This document shows, one piece after another, positions 44,124 through 52,808 of a DNA stretch of 64,000 nucleotides. Source of the stretch: Streptacidiphilus jiangxiensis (lineage in GTDB: Bacteria; Actinomycetota; Actinomycetes; Streptomycetales; Streptomycetaceae); NCBI RefSeq assembly GCF_900109465.1, contig NZ_FOAZ01000019.1, forward strand, positions 62,001 through 126,000. The letters run 5' to 3'. The notes below the pieces were generated by a model. That model saw only the letters and a list, made by a program, of their open reading frames with translations. It had not been told where the DNA came from and searched no databases. The position numbers were made by a program, and so were the translations under genes. Each line of letters begins with the position of its first letter. The first letter of the stretch is position 1.

Positions 44124-44514
44124 TCTGCCCCACGGCGCGAGCGGCCAGGTGCTGCTCGACCTCCTGCTCGAACGCTCCACTGCGGGCGGCGAGCTGCCCG
44201 TACGTGACGGTGTCGCCGTAGGCGACGGTCCGCTCCAACGTCTGCAGGACCTGGCGCTGCACGCCATCCGTCCACCGCCAGTCGAGCGGCAGCTCGAACG
44301 CGCGCCGCCGCCCGGCGAAGTACTCCCCCACGTGGGCGGCGACCCGCGCGGCCCGCTCGTCCCCCTCCGGGGCGAGCTCGCCGCTGCGCGCCCGCTGCAG
44401 CATGTCCCCGTCGGCGAAGGAGGCCCCGACAACGCCGCGATCCGTCACGGCGAGACGCACCGGACCGGTGAGCAGGGGGGTCGGTATCTCGACCCAGTGG
44501 ACCTCGATCTCCAT
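43948..44514 (-). CDS. Methylated-DNA--protein-cysteine S-methyltransferase
   Basis: 188 residues from ATG 44514. The acceptor Cys143 is in LVPCHRVVAADG, preceded by the helix-turn-helix segment TVTYGQLAA and the NPLFLL stretch. The N-terminal domain is the short variant of Ogt-type proteins. It directly repairs O6-alkylguanine by irreversible transfer to its Cys. It overlaps the convergent MFS gene by 176 bp. The downstream LGGFGGGEAGMAVKRWLLTLEG is the standard C-terminus. Confidence 0.9.
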   Translation of the reverse strand: MEIEVHWVEIPTPLLTGPVRLAVTDRGVVGASFADGDMLQRARSGELAPEGDERAARVAAHVGEYFAGRRRAFELPLDWRWTDGVQRQVLQTLERTVAYGDTVTYGQLAARSGAFEQEVEQHLAARAVGQIMGSNPLFLLVPCHRVVAADGLGGFGGGEAGMAVKRWLLTLEGVLPPTLDWDGPDVPA

Positions 44515-44547
44515 ACCCCCGACCTTAGCCGGAGGCACTGACAGCCA

Positions 44548-44685
44548 GTTGCACCACATAGGGCGCGAGGAACTGCGCGAGCAACCACCCTGTGCGGATG
44601 GCCCTGCTCGTTGAGGACCATCCGCATGTCAGTGGCTTGTCGCGCCCACGCGGCGGAGCCGCATACGTCAGAGCCTCGCGCCCCT
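44548..44685. repeat. Intergenic inverted repeat, copy F (long type)
   Basis: GTTGCACCACAT precedes GGGCGCGAGGAACTGCGCG. The right half has CAGTGGCTTGTCGCGCCCAC, the GCGGCGGAGCCGC hairpin and GAGCCTCGCGCCCCT, ending 7 bp before the stop codon of the AAE-type transporter gene. Confidence 0.85.
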
Positions 44686-44691
44686 ACGGGC

Positions 44692-46362
44692 TCACGTCCG
44701 TAGGCCGAGGACTCCCACGAGCAGCGGCCCCGTCAACGGCAGCAGGAAGTTCGAGAGCGTGTAGGTGATCGTGTAGCCGATCATCGGCACGCTGCTCTGG
44801 GCCGTGTTCGTGACCGCCGTGATCGCCGGCGTGCTGCACTGCTGGCCCGCGATCGCGCCGATCAGGATCGGCTTCTCGATCTTGAGGAACTTGCGCCCGA
44901 TGAAGAGCCCGAGGAACGCCGGGACGACCACCATGATGATGCCCGCGGCGGGCAGCAGCACGGGGTACTCCTTGAGGAGCGGACCCGCCTGGGGCCCCGC
45001 CGAGAGGCCGGTGACCGCGATGAAGACGGAGAGGCCCAGGTCCTTCGCCGTCTGCGCCGCGACCGGCGGGTACGCGCCGAACGTCGGGCGCTGGGCGCGG
45101 AGCCAGCCGAAGAGCAGGCCCGAGATGAGGCAGCCGCCGCCGGTGCCCAGGGTCAGGTTGGCCGAGCTGATCTTGACGTCGACCATGCCGAGCAGGACGC
45201 CGAGGCAGATGCCGAGCGCGATGTAGATGTAGTCTGCGGCGTCCTGACGGACGACGGCGCCGACCTTGCCGGCGAACCGCTCGACGCGGGAACGGGCGCC
45301 GACCACCGTGATGCTGTCGCCGATGTGCAGCTCGGTCTCGCCGACCACGGGCAGGTGGTGGTCGACGCGCTCGATGTCGGTGAAGAAGACGCCGTCGGCG
45401 ATGTCCGCCTTGAGTGCGGCCAGGGTCTTGCCGGCGACGTCCTTCCGGGTCACCACGATCTGCTTGACCGCGAGCGGCGCGTCCAGGCCGGGGACTCCGG
45501 GGGTCTCGGGGCCGAGCTCGTGGCCGGCGTCCATGACCTCCGCGCGGCGCCCGACGACCAGGACCCGGTCACCGCGCTGGAGGCGCAGGTCGGGGTCGAG
45601 GGCGAGACGACGGTCGCCGCGCATGACGCCCTCGATGGTCACCAGCCCGTCGCCGTCACGCTCGAGCTGGGCGACGGTGCTGCCCTCGCCCTGCGAGGCC
45701 AGGTACGTGCGGCCGACCAGGGCCGGCAGCGCCGCCGTCTCGTCGGCCTCCAGGGAGGGGTCGTTGCCGCGCATCCGCTCCCAGATCTCCCGGCACGCCT
45801 CCGGCAGCTTGATCCGCAGGACCATCGGGAAGATCTGGCTGGTCAGCATGACGATGCTGATCAGGCCGAAGAGGTAGCAGACCGAGTAGGCCGTGGCGAC
45901 GTGGCCCTGAAGCGTCGTCACCTGGTCGTGGGTGATGCCCGGCAGCTTGGAGATGGCGTCCTGCGCGGTGCCGACGACGGCCGATTCGGTCGCGGCGCCG
46001 GCCAGGATCCCCGCGGCCGTGCCGGTGTCCAGGTTGAACCCGGTCGCGAACCCGATGGCCAGGGCGATGACCAGCACCGCCTCCATGACGCAGAGCACCC
46101 CGAAGCGAAGGCCCTTGGCGTTGAGATTGGCGAAGAACTGCGGACCGGCCATATAGCCGAGGGAGAAGATGAACAGCGCGAAGGCGACGTTCTTGACGTC
46201 GGCATTGACGCTGACATGCTGGGCGCCGATCAGCATCGAGACGATGAGCGTGCCGCAGATGCCGCCCAGGGTGATCGGCCCGACGCGCAGCTTGCCCACG
46301 AGATAGCCCAGGGCCAGGCATGCGAACAGGGCGAGGACCGCATTCTCTCGCAGGAGACTCAT
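44692..46362 (-). CDS. Aspartate:alanine-exchanger (AAE) family transporter with TrkA_C domains
   Basis: 556 residues. Two membrane modules (about 5-175 and 385-556) flank a cytoplasmic part with two TrkA_C-like RCK domains: one with LVTIEGVMRGDRRLALDP and RLQRGDRVLVVG, another with FFTDIERVDHHLP and LHIGDSITVVG. The membrane repeats contain ILAGAATESAVVG and IAGQQCSTPAITAV, the family's conserved half-motifs. The family includes amino-acid exchangers and uncharacterised transporters. The start at MSLLREN (46362) is preferred; an upstream ATG at 46380 is possible. Confidence 0.85.
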   Translation of the reverse strand: MSLLRENAVLALFACLALGYLVGKLRVGPITLGGICGTLIVSMLIGAQHVSVNADVKNVAFALFIFSLGYMAGPQFFANLNAKGLRFGVLCVMEAVLVIALAIGFATGFNLDTGTAAGILAGAATESAVVGTAQDAISKLPGITHDQVTTLQGHVATAYSVCYLFGLISIVMLTSQIFPMVLRIKLPEACREIWERMRGNDPSLEADETAALPALVGRTYLASQGEGSTVAQLERDGDGLVTIEGVMRGDRRLALDPDLRLQRGDRVLVVGRRAEVMDAGHELGPETPGVPGLDAPLAVKQIVVTRKDVAGKTLAALKADIADGVFFTDIERVDHHLPVVGETELHIGDSITVVGARSRVERFAGKVGAVVRQDAADYIYIALGICLGVLLGMVDVKISSANLTLGTGGGCLISGLLFGWLRAQRPTFGAYPPVAAQTAKDLGLSVFIAVTGLSAGPQAGPLLKEYPVLLPAAGIIMVVVPAFLGLFIGRKFLKIEKPILIGAIAGQQCSTPAITAVTNTAQSSVPMIGYTITYTLSNFLLPLTGPLLVGVLGLRT

Positions 46363-46408
46363 GCGCCCATTACAAGGCATTTGCCCGAATTAACCCTGAT
46401 ATGACATG

Positions 46409-46426
46409 CCGAAGATTGATCTTCGG
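46409..46426. terminator. Short stem-loop after the ROK gene
   Basis: CCGAAGA-TTGA-TCTTCGG forms a 7-bp stem with a 4-nt loop, 6 bp downstream of the ROK gene stop (minus strand) and 47 bp before the AAE transporter start. It may be a weak terminator or an operator for the transporter gene. Confidence 0.4.
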
Positions 46427-46432
46427 ACCACC

Positions 46433-47359
46433 TCAGTCCAGCGCGAGCGCGGCCGCGCCGATCAGCCCGGCGTCGGTGCCCAGTTCCGCCGCCCGCACCG
46501 CGAGATGACGGGTGAACGGCAGCGTCGCATAGGAGCGCAGGTGCCGGCGCAGCGGCGCGAGCAGCAGCTCGCCGGCGCGGAGCACGCCGCCGCCGAGCAC
46601 CGCCACGTCCAGCTCGACGAGCGTCGCCGTCGCGGCGATCCCCGCCGCCAGGGCGCGGGCGGCGCGGTCGAAGGCCGCGAGCGCGATCGGGTCCCCGGCC
46701 CGGGCGGAGTCGGCCACCGCGGCGGCCGTCGCCCCCGACGGCGCGCCGGCCGGTGCGCGCCAGCCCTGGTCCAGCGCCCACGCGGCGATCGCGGTGCCGC
46801 TGGCCACCCGCTCCAGGCAGCCCCGCGAGCCGCACGGGCAGGGCTCGCCCTCCAGGTCGACGGTGATGTGTCCGAGGTGCCCGGCGTTGCCGGTCGGCCC
46901 GGGGTAGACCCGGCCGTCCAGGACCAGCCCGGCGCCCACGCCCGTGGAGACCACCAGGCACAGCGCGTTGGCGAAGCCCCGCGCCGCACCGCGCCAGTGC
47001 TCCGCGGCGGTCATCGCCACGGCGTCACCGCCGAGCGCCACCGGCGCGCCCGCCACCTGCGGCAGCGCCCGGACCTCGGCGACGACGGGGAAGGCGCGCC
47101 AGGCACCGATGTTGACGGGGCTGACGGTCCCCCTGGCGATGTCGACCGGACCCGCGCTCCCGACGCCGACCCGGTCCACCCGCGCCCAGCGCGGGTCCGC
47201 GGCGAGGTCCGCGACGACCTCGGTGACGGTGGCGAACACCTCGCCGGGATCGGTGGCCCGCCGACGGGTGGGACGCTCCGTGCGGTGGTGGAGCGTCCCG
47301 TCCGGGGCGACCAGACCGCCCGCGATCTTGGTGCCGCCGATGTCGATCGCCGCGATCAT
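46433..47359 (-). CDS. ROK-family sugar kinase/regulator-type protein
   Basis: 308 residues from ATG 47359 (an in-frame ATG at 47386 is possible). The ATP phosphate motif is AIDIGGTKIAGGLV at the N-terminus, and the ROK signature with zinc site is GHITVDLEGEPCPCGSRGCLE. The catalytic Asp lies in LGGDAVAM. No N-terminal HTH is present, so it is a kinase (glucokinase, N-acetylglucosamine kinase or similar) rather than a ROK repressor. Confidence 0.88.
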   Translation of the reverse strand: MIAAIDIGGTKIAGGLVAPDGTLHHRTERPTRRRATDPGEVFATVTEVVADLAADPRWARVDRVGVGSAGPVDIARGTVSPVNIGAWRAFPVVAEVRALPQVAGAPVALGGDAVAMTAAEHWRGAARGFANALCLVVSTGVGAGLVLDGRVYPGPTGNAGHLGHITVDLEGEPCPCGSRGCLERVASGTAIAAWALDQGWRAPAGAPSGATAAAVADSARAGDPIALAAFDRAARALAAGIAATATLVELDVAVLGGGVLRAGELLLAPLRRHLRSYATLPFTRHLAVRAAELGTDAGLIGAAALALD

Positions 47360-47459
47360 GGAACCGTTCTCGCCGGGTGCGCTCATGACCAGCGAGTCTG
47401 CTGCTCGCCCCGCGCCGCTGTCCACCCGGCGCGCACGGGCCGCACGCGCCATGCGGGCA

Positions 47460-48335
47460 CTACGGCCGCCTGCCCACGTAGCGCATTCCGTTGGCGCGGA
47501 GCAGGCCCGCGTCGACACCGGCGCGCTCCTCCGCCTCGGTCACGCCCGCGAGCGCGGTGTGGAAGTAGGGGTCGCGTTCCAGCGACACCGTCTCGAACGG
47601 GGACGCCTCGAGGGCGCGCAGCATCGCCGCGCCGCTGAGCAGACCGTGCCCCTCGGCCCAGCCCTGGAAGTACGCCTCCCAACTGCCGCCCGCCTCGCGC
47701 CACCCCTCGCGGTGCCCCGCCAACCACCAGGCGGGGCTCTGCTCGTCCTGCTCCTCGGGCAACCGCTCGAAGCACCAGCGCGCCGTCACCTCGTCGAACT
47801 CCTCGCGGGCCCACTCGCGCAGGATCAGCAGCCCACCGGGCCGCAGCTGCGACGCGGCGCGCGCGAGCAGCAGATCGAGGTCCTCGACGTGGTGGAAGGA
47901 GAGACAGCCGACGACCGCGTCGAAGGGCAGGTCCTCGGCGTCGGGCCGGTAGTCCTCGTAGCGGCTGCGCACGAAGTCCGGCGCCTCGGGCACCTCCGGG
48001 TCGACGCCCACGGCGTGGTAGCCCTCGTCCCGCAGCAGCGGCACGAAGCCGCCGAGGACGCCGCAACCGATCTCCAGCACCGAGCCGGGGGCGGCGGGGA
48101 GCTGCTCACGCACGAAGGGCCAGACCGCCTCGATCCGGCCCCGGTCGCCCGGCCGCGGCTCGGAGAACCGGAGGTCGGCGTCATCGGGGTGCCCGGAGTG
48201 GTGAGGACCGTGGCCGTGGCCTTTCCCGTGGCCCTTCTCATGGCTCTTCCCGTGGCCCTTGACGTGGTGACCGTCGCCGTGGCCGTGGCCCTTGGCGTGG
48301 TCGCCGTGGCCGTGCTGGTGCGCGCCGTGCGCCAT
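47460..48335 (-). CDS. SAM-dependent methyltransferase with His-rich N-terminus
   Basis: 291 residues from ATG 48335. The first 50 residues are almost entirely His, Gly, Lys and Asp (for example HQHGHGDHAKGHGHGDGHH), a probable metal-binding tail. The class I methyltransferase core follows: VLEIGCGVLGGF (motif I), AVGVDPEV (motif II), VVGCLSFHHVEDLD and LRPGGLLILREWA. The substrate is unknown. A longer start at 48392 is disfavoured since ATG 48335 has GGAAGAG upstream. The His-rich segment is encoded by near-repeats of GGCCACGG, so it may vary in length. Confidence 0.8.
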   Translation of the reverse strand: MAHGAHQHGHGDHAKGHGHGDGHHVKGHGKSHEKGHGKGHGHGPHHSGHPDDADLRFSEPRPGDRGRIEAVWPFVREQLPAAPGSVLEIGCGVLGGFVPLLRDEGYHAVGVDPEVPEAPDFVRSRYEDYRPDAEDLPFDAVVGCLSFHHVEDLDLLLARAASQLRPGGLLILREWAREEFDEVTARWCFERLPEEQDEQSPAWWLAGHREGWREAGGSWEAYFQGWAEGHGLLSGAAMLRALEASPFETVSLERDPYFHTALAGVTEAEERAGVDAGLLRANGMRYVGRRP

Positions 48336-48375
48336 CGCTCTTCCGTCCCTCGTCCGTCGGGTGCGGCTGACGGGC

Positions 48376-48894
48376 TCAGCCTGCCACAGCACCGCGGGCG
48401 ACCCCGCGCAGCACCTGCGCGCAGCGGCGCGCGTAGAGGCGCTGCAGCACCGGGACGAGCCCGCCCAACACCCTGGCGGCGCGGCCGCCGGGCCGGCTGA
48501 AGGCGATCACGTCGAAGCGGACCGTGCCGTCCGCGTCGAGGTCGAGCAGGAACGCCTCCTCCCCGCACTCGGGGTGGCCGGTCAGGGTGCCGTAGGCCCA
48601 GCCGTAGCGGCCCGCCTCGTCGACGACCCGGACGATCCGGCACGGCGCCTCGACCACGCCGGCCAGCGTGACGGTCACGTCCGCACCGGGCTCGGCGCGC
48701 GGCGCGGAGGCGGTGATGCCGACGGGCAGGCGGCGGTGCATCCGGAAGCTGCCGAGCGCGTCCGCCGCCGCGCGGAAGGCCGGCTCACCGTGGCCGATGA
48801 CGACGCGGTGGCGCAGGTGCGAGTAGCCGGCGGGCAGCGCGTCCGCGCCGTCGAGCGTCGCACCGACCTCGGGGTAGGTGAACGCCCGGCTCAT
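48376..48894 (-). CDS. DUF1990 family protein
   Basis: 172 residues. It has the typical opening FTYPEVGATLDG, then LRHRVVIGHGEPAFRAAADAL, YGWAYGTLTGHPECGEEAFLL and the C-terminal basic helix LQRLYARRCAQVLRG. The function of DUF1990 is unknown; the fold is likely a small lipid- or ligand-binding barrel. Its ATG overlaps the stop of the PadR gene (ATGA), so the two are co-translated. Confidence 0.85.
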   Translation of the reverse strand: MSRAFTYPEVGATLDGADALPAGYSHLRHRVVIGHGEPAFRAAADALGSFRMHRRLPVGITASAPRAEPGADVTVTLAGVVEAPCRIVRVVDEAGRYGWAYGTLTGHPECGEEAFLLDLDADGTVRFDVIAFSRPGGRAARVLGGLVPVLQRLYARRCAQVLRGVARGAVAG

Positions 48895-49550
48895 CTCCCG
48901 GCCTCCGCGTCCGAGCCGCGCCCCGGGTCCGGGCTCGACTGCGCGTCCAGGCTCGACTTCGGGTCCAAGCTCGACTTCGCGTCCGGGCCGGACTGCGGGT
49001 CCGAGCCGGACGGCCCGGCCAGCTCCGTGACGGCCGCGTCGACGCGCCGCAGCCAGTCCGTCCAGAAGCGCTCCATCTCGATGCCGGCCTCCAGCACCAG
49101 GTGCTGCAGCCTGGCCTCGGCCGACTCGTGCCGGTCCGGCGGGAACTGGCGGGTCTCCATGGCGCGGTAGTCGTCCAACTGCGCGGCGTGCACCTCCAGA
49201 TGGCGGCGCACCTCCGCGCCCACGTCGCCGAGGCCCACCACGGCGGCGGCACGCAGGCGCAGCGCCAGCGGGTCGCGTAGTTGGCGGGGCGGGTCGCTGC
49301 GCGACACCCACGCGGCGAGCTCCTCGCGGCCCTTCGGCAGCACCTCGTACTCCTTGCGCCGCCCCTGGGCCGGCGGCCCGGGGATGGCCCGGATCAGCTC
49401 GGCCTGTTCGAGTTTGCCGAGCTCCCGGTAGATCTGCTGGTGCGTCGCGGCCCAGAAGAAGCCGATCGACCGGTCGAACCGTCGCGTCAGCTCCAGCCCG
49501 GAGGACGGCTTCTCCAGCAGGGCGGTGAGGATGGCGTGGGGCAGCGACAT
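48891..49550 (-). CDS. PadR-family transcriptional regulator
   Basis: 219 residues. The N-terminal winged helix (ILTALLEKPSSGLELTRRFD, then QIYRELGKLEQAELI and GRRKEYEVLPKGREEL) is standard PadR. A helical Vir_C-type effector domain follows to about residue 175. The C-terminal 40 residues are low-complexity Ser/Asp/Pro/Lys repeats encoded by five degenerate 15-bp units (about 48925-49005). It probably regulates its own operon with the DUF1990 gene. Confidence 0.88.
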   Translation of the reverse strand: MSLPHAILTALLEKPSSGLELTRRFDRSIGFFWAATHQQIYRELGKLEQAELIRAIPGPPAQGRRKEYEVLPKGREELAAWVSRSDPPRQLRDPLALRLRAAAVVGLGDVGAEVRRHLEVHAAQLDDYRAMETRQFPPDRHESAEARLQHLVLEAGIEMERFWTDWLRRVDAAVTELAGPSGSDPQSGPDAKSSLDPKSSLDAQSSPDPGRGSDAEAGR

Positions 49551-49591
49551 GCCCCGATCCTAGGGCGACCGGGGCGCGTCATTGCCGGTGG

Positions 49592-50449
49592 TCACACGTC
49601 GCGGCGGCGGACGATCCACACCGCGGCCGCCACGGAGACGACCGGCCAGATGAGATAGACCAGCGTGGAGCCGGTGAGCGTGGCCGGGTAGAAGCCGGGG
49701 TGCGCCGGCGCGGTCCAGATCTCCGTCAGCCGCCCGAAGGCCGAGATCGGGAACACGTGCCGGATGTCGGAGGACCACTGCTTGTTCTGCGAGAAGAACT
49801 GCGGCAGCAGCAGCACCACGAAGGTCAGGATGCCGATCGCCCCGCCCGCATGGCGGACCAGCGCGCCGATGCCGAGCCCGATCAGCGCGCAGACCGGCGC
49901 GACCATCGCGGCCGCGGCCATGGCGCGGAGGACCCCGTCGTAGCTCAGCGGGATCGTGGCGTGGCGTCCGCTCAGGATCGCCTGGGCGATCAGGTAGGAA
50001 CCGACCGCGCAGATCCAGCCGACGACCGTCCAGGCCACGGTCTGCACCACGGCCTTGGCCAGCACCACCGAGCCGCGCGCCGGGACCGCGACCGTCGTGG
50101 TGCGGATCAGGCCGCTGCCGTACTCGCCCGCCATGGCCAGCGCGCCGAGGGCGCCGGAGGCCAGCATGACGACGAGGTACCCCTCCAGCGGGAAGGAGTC
50201 GTGGACGGCGAACAGGTGCGGGGCGGCCTGCTCGCGCGGGCCGTAGTTCGGCCAGTTGTCGTAGTCGGCCGTCGCCGCCGCGGCCGCCGCGCCCCAGGGC
50301 ACGAGGACCGCGACGACCAGCGTCCACCAGGTCGAGCGCAGCGACCGCAGCTTGATCCACTCGGCGGCGACCAGGTCCAGGAACCGCGCCCGGGGCGCGT
50401 CGACGGCGGCAGCCGTCGCGGGACGGGGAAGCGAGGTGAGGGTGCTCAT
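49592..50449 (-). CDS. ABC-2 type transporter permease
   Basis: 285 residues with six hydrophobic segments. After AAEWIKLRSLRSTWWTLVVA at the N-terminus come MAGEYGSGLIRTT, a typical ABC-2 permease motif, and GLGIGALVRHAGGAIG. It pairs with the ATPase encoded immediately upstream (ATGA overlap) to make an exporter, perhaps of a peptide or antibiotic. The substrate is not evident. The adjacent two-component system is a likely regulator. Confidence 0.88.
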   Translation of the reverse strand: MSTLTSLPRPATAAAVDAPRARFLDLVAAEWIKLRSLRSTWWTLVVAVLVPWGAAAAAATADYDNWPNYGPREQAAPHLFAVHDSFPLEGYLVVMLASGALGALAMAGEYGSGLIRTTTVAVPARGSVVLAKAVVQTVAWTVVGWICAVGSYLIAQAILSGRHATIPLSYDGVLRAMAAAAMVAPVCALIGLGIGALVRHAGGAIGILTFVVLLLPQFFSQNKQWSSDIRHVFPISAFGRLTEIWTAPAHPGFYPATLTGSTLVYLIWPVVSVAAAVWIVRRRDV

Positions 50450-51366
50450 CGGCTCTGCCCTGCCAGGTACTCGACGCTGTCGGCGGTCAGTTCCATGAAC
50501 GCCTCCTCCAACGATGCGGATCGGGTGGTCAGTTCGTGCAGCATCACGCGGTTGTCGAAGGCCAGCGCGCCGATCCGCTCGGCCGGCAGGCCGGTGACCG
50601 AGAGGCCCTCGCTGCCCGCGTGACCGTCCGGCTCGACCTCGGCGCCGGCGGCGAGCAGCACCGCCGTCAGCTCGGCCGCCTGCGGGGTGCGGACCAGGAC
50701 GCTGCGGCGGGTGGAGCGGGCGGCGAAGTCCCGCACCGGCTCGGCGGCGACGAGCCGGCCCCGACCGATGACCACGAGCTGGTCGGCGGTGTTCTCCATC
50801 TCCGTCATCAGGTGGCTGGAGAGGAAGACGGTGCGGCCCTCGGAGGCGAGGCGGCGGAACAGCCGCCGCACCCACATCACGCCCTCGGGGTCCATGCCGT
50901 TGATCGGCTCGTCGAACATCAGCACCGGCGGGTCGCCGAGCAGCGCGGTGGCGATGCCCAGGCGCTGCTTCATCCCGAGCGAGAAGCCGCCGACACGGCG
51001 CCGCGCGGCCTCGGTCAGGCCGACCTCCTCCAGCACCTCGCCCACCCGCCGCGCCGGGATGCCGTTGCTGCGGGCGAGCGCCCGCAGGTGCGCCTCGGCG
51101 GAGCGGCCCGGATGCACGTGGTGCGCGTCGAGCAGCGCGCCGACGTGCCGAAGGCCCCGGGAGTGGTCGGCGAAGCGGACGCCGCCCACGGTCGCGCCGC
51201 CCGAGGTGGGCGTGTCCAGGCCGAGGATCATCCGCAGGGTCGTGGTCTTGCCGGCGCCGTTCGGCCCGAGAAAGCCCGTCACCTGCCCGGGGCGGACGGT
51301 GAAGGTGAGGCCGTCGACGGCGGTCTTGTCGCCGTAGCGCTTCGTCAGCTCGTGGACTTCGATCAT
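50446..51366 (-). CDS. ABC transporter ATP-binding protein
   Basis: 306 residues. Walker A is GPNGAGKTTT, the signature is FSLGMKQRLGIA (the usual variant of drug-export and bacteriocin-immunity ATPases), and Walker B is PVLMFDEPINGMDPEG with the H-loop in LSSHLMTE. A C-terminal domain about 80 residues long follows. The ATG at 51366 starts the conserved MIEVHELTKRYG; upstream in-frame residues look non-coding. It is divergent from the histidine kinase gene. Confidence 0.9.
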   Translation of the reverse strand: MIEVHELTKRYGDKTAVDGLTFTVRPGQVTGFLGPNGAGKTTTLRMILGLDTPTSGGATVGGVRFADHSRGLRHVGALLDAHHVHPGRSAEAHLRALARSNGIPARRVGEVLEEVGLTEAARRRVGGFSLGMKQRLGIATALLGDPPVLMFDEPINGMDPEGVMWVRRLFRRLASEGRTVFLSSHLMTEMENTADQLVVIGRGRLVAAEPVRDFAARSTRRSVLVRTPQAAELTAVLLAAGAEVEPDGHAGSEGLSVTGLPAERIGALAFDNRVMLHELTTRSASLEEAFMELTADSVEYLAGQSR

Positions 51367-51499
51367 GCCTCCACGGTGCCCGTCGCCCGGCGTCATCCGC
51401 ATCGGGCCCGCGACGGCAACCCGCGCCGCCCGCACTAGCCCGCAGGCGTAAGCCCGCAGGTCGATGCCGGGGCGGGGACCGGCCGTTAGGCTCGACGCC

Positions 51500-52744
51500 A
51501 TGACCTCCGCGCCCCGTCCTCCGCTGCTCTCCCGTGTCTCGTCGGGGGCCTGGATGGGCGTCGCCCAGGCCGTGGTGACACTGATGGTCACCCTCTACGT
51601 GGTGAACGTGGGCGAGGGTGCGCTGAGCACCCGCAACGGTGTGGAGCACCAGGGTCCGATGTCGGTGTTCCTCTGGATCGCCGTCGGCTCGCTGCTGCTG
51701 CGCCGCTACCCGCGCACGAGCATGGCGATGCTGCTCGGTCTCGCCCTCTACACCGCGTCGCAGGCCGGGTATCCCCTGGAGATCCTGGGCCTGGAGAACC
51801 TGCTACCGGCCCAGGTGGCGCTCTGCTACATCTGCGCCACCCAGCCCCGCCAGGTGGCGGTGCCGTCCGCCGTCATGGGCTACGCCACCACGCTCTGCTA
51901 CGAGCTCGGCCGCATCGGCGCGGGCATGGCCCCGGACCGCTTCTACAACGTCGCACCGATGCTGCTGGTCTTCCTGCTCGCCCAGCTGATCGGCAACTCG
52001 ATCCACACCCGGCGCATCTTCGCCGCAGCCAGCCGCGTGCAGGCCACCGAGCAGGCCATCACGGAGGAGCGGCTGCGAATCGCCCGCGAACTGCACGACA
52101 TGGTGGCGCACAGCATCGGCATCATCGCCATCCAGGCGGGCGTCGGCAGCCGGGTCCTGGACAGCCAGCCCGAGGAGGCCCGCGCCGCGCTCCAGGCCAT
52201 CGAGGCGACCAGCCGGGAGACCCTCTCGGGCCTGCGCCGGACGCTGGTGGCGCTGCGTCAGGCCGATCCGGAGCCCGGCAGCCTGCTCGCCCCGCTCGCC
52301 CCCGCGCCCGGCCTCGACGACGTCGAGCGGCTCGCGGCGACGACGACGGAGGCGGGCGTCCGCGTCGACGTCACCCGCCGGGGCGAGCCTCGCCCGCTGC
52401 CGAACGACATCGACCTCTCCGCCTACCGCATCGTGCAGGAAGCCGTCACCAACGTGGTCCGGCACTCGGGCGCGCGGTCCTGCCGGGTGTTGATCGACCA
52501 CGGCGTGGACGAGCTGGCGCTGGAGGTCGTGGACGACGGCGCACACGGTGTCCCGAGCCCGCACGCGCCGCACGGCCACCACGGATCCGGTTTCGGGATC
52601 ACCGGCATGCGCGAGCGGGTCAGTCTGCTGCACGGAGAGTTCGGCGCGGGCCCGCGCCCCGAGGGCGGCTTCCGCGTCACCGCCCGTCTCCCGCTCCCAC
52701 CCGCGAAGCCGGCCACCCCCGCCACGGCCGAAGCCACCGCGTGA
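51500..52744 (+). CDS. Sensor histidine kinase (NarL/DesK type)
   Basis: 414 residues. The N-terminal 165 residues hold about five hydrophobic helices with short loops. The HisKA_3 dimerisation domain has the phosphorylated His199 in IARELHDMVAHSIG, and a HATPase domain with AYRIVQEAVTNVVRHSGA and GFGITGMRERV closes the chain. It should phosphorylate the response regulator encoded 64 bp downstream. The short extracellular loops and the divergent ABC exporter suggest sensing of membrane stress or of the exporter's substrate. Confidence 0.9.
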   Translation: MTSAPRPPLLSRVSSGAWMGVAQAVVTLMVTLYVVNVGEGALSTRNGVEHQGPMSVFLWIAVGSLLLRRYPRTSMAMLLGLALYTASQAGYPLEILGLENLLPAQVALCYICATQPRQVAVPSAVMGYATTLCYELGRIGAGMAPDRFYNVAPMLLVFLLAQLIGNSIHTRRIFAAASRVQATEQAITEERLRIARELHDMVAHSIGIIAIQAGVGSRVLDSQPEEARAALQAIEATSRETLSGLRRTLVALRQADPEPGSLLAPLAPAPGLDDVERLAATTTEAGVRVDVTRRGEPRPLPNDIDLSAYRIVQEAVTNVVRHSGARSCRVLIDHGVDELALEVVDDGAHGVPSPHAPHGHHGSGFGITGMRERVSLLHGEFGAGPRPEGGFRVTARLPLPPAKPATPATAEATA

Positions 52745-52808
52745 CCGCCGGGCAGCTGCGATGATCAACATCGTTTCGACTTCCGACGCCGCGACAACTG
52801 AGGACGGT

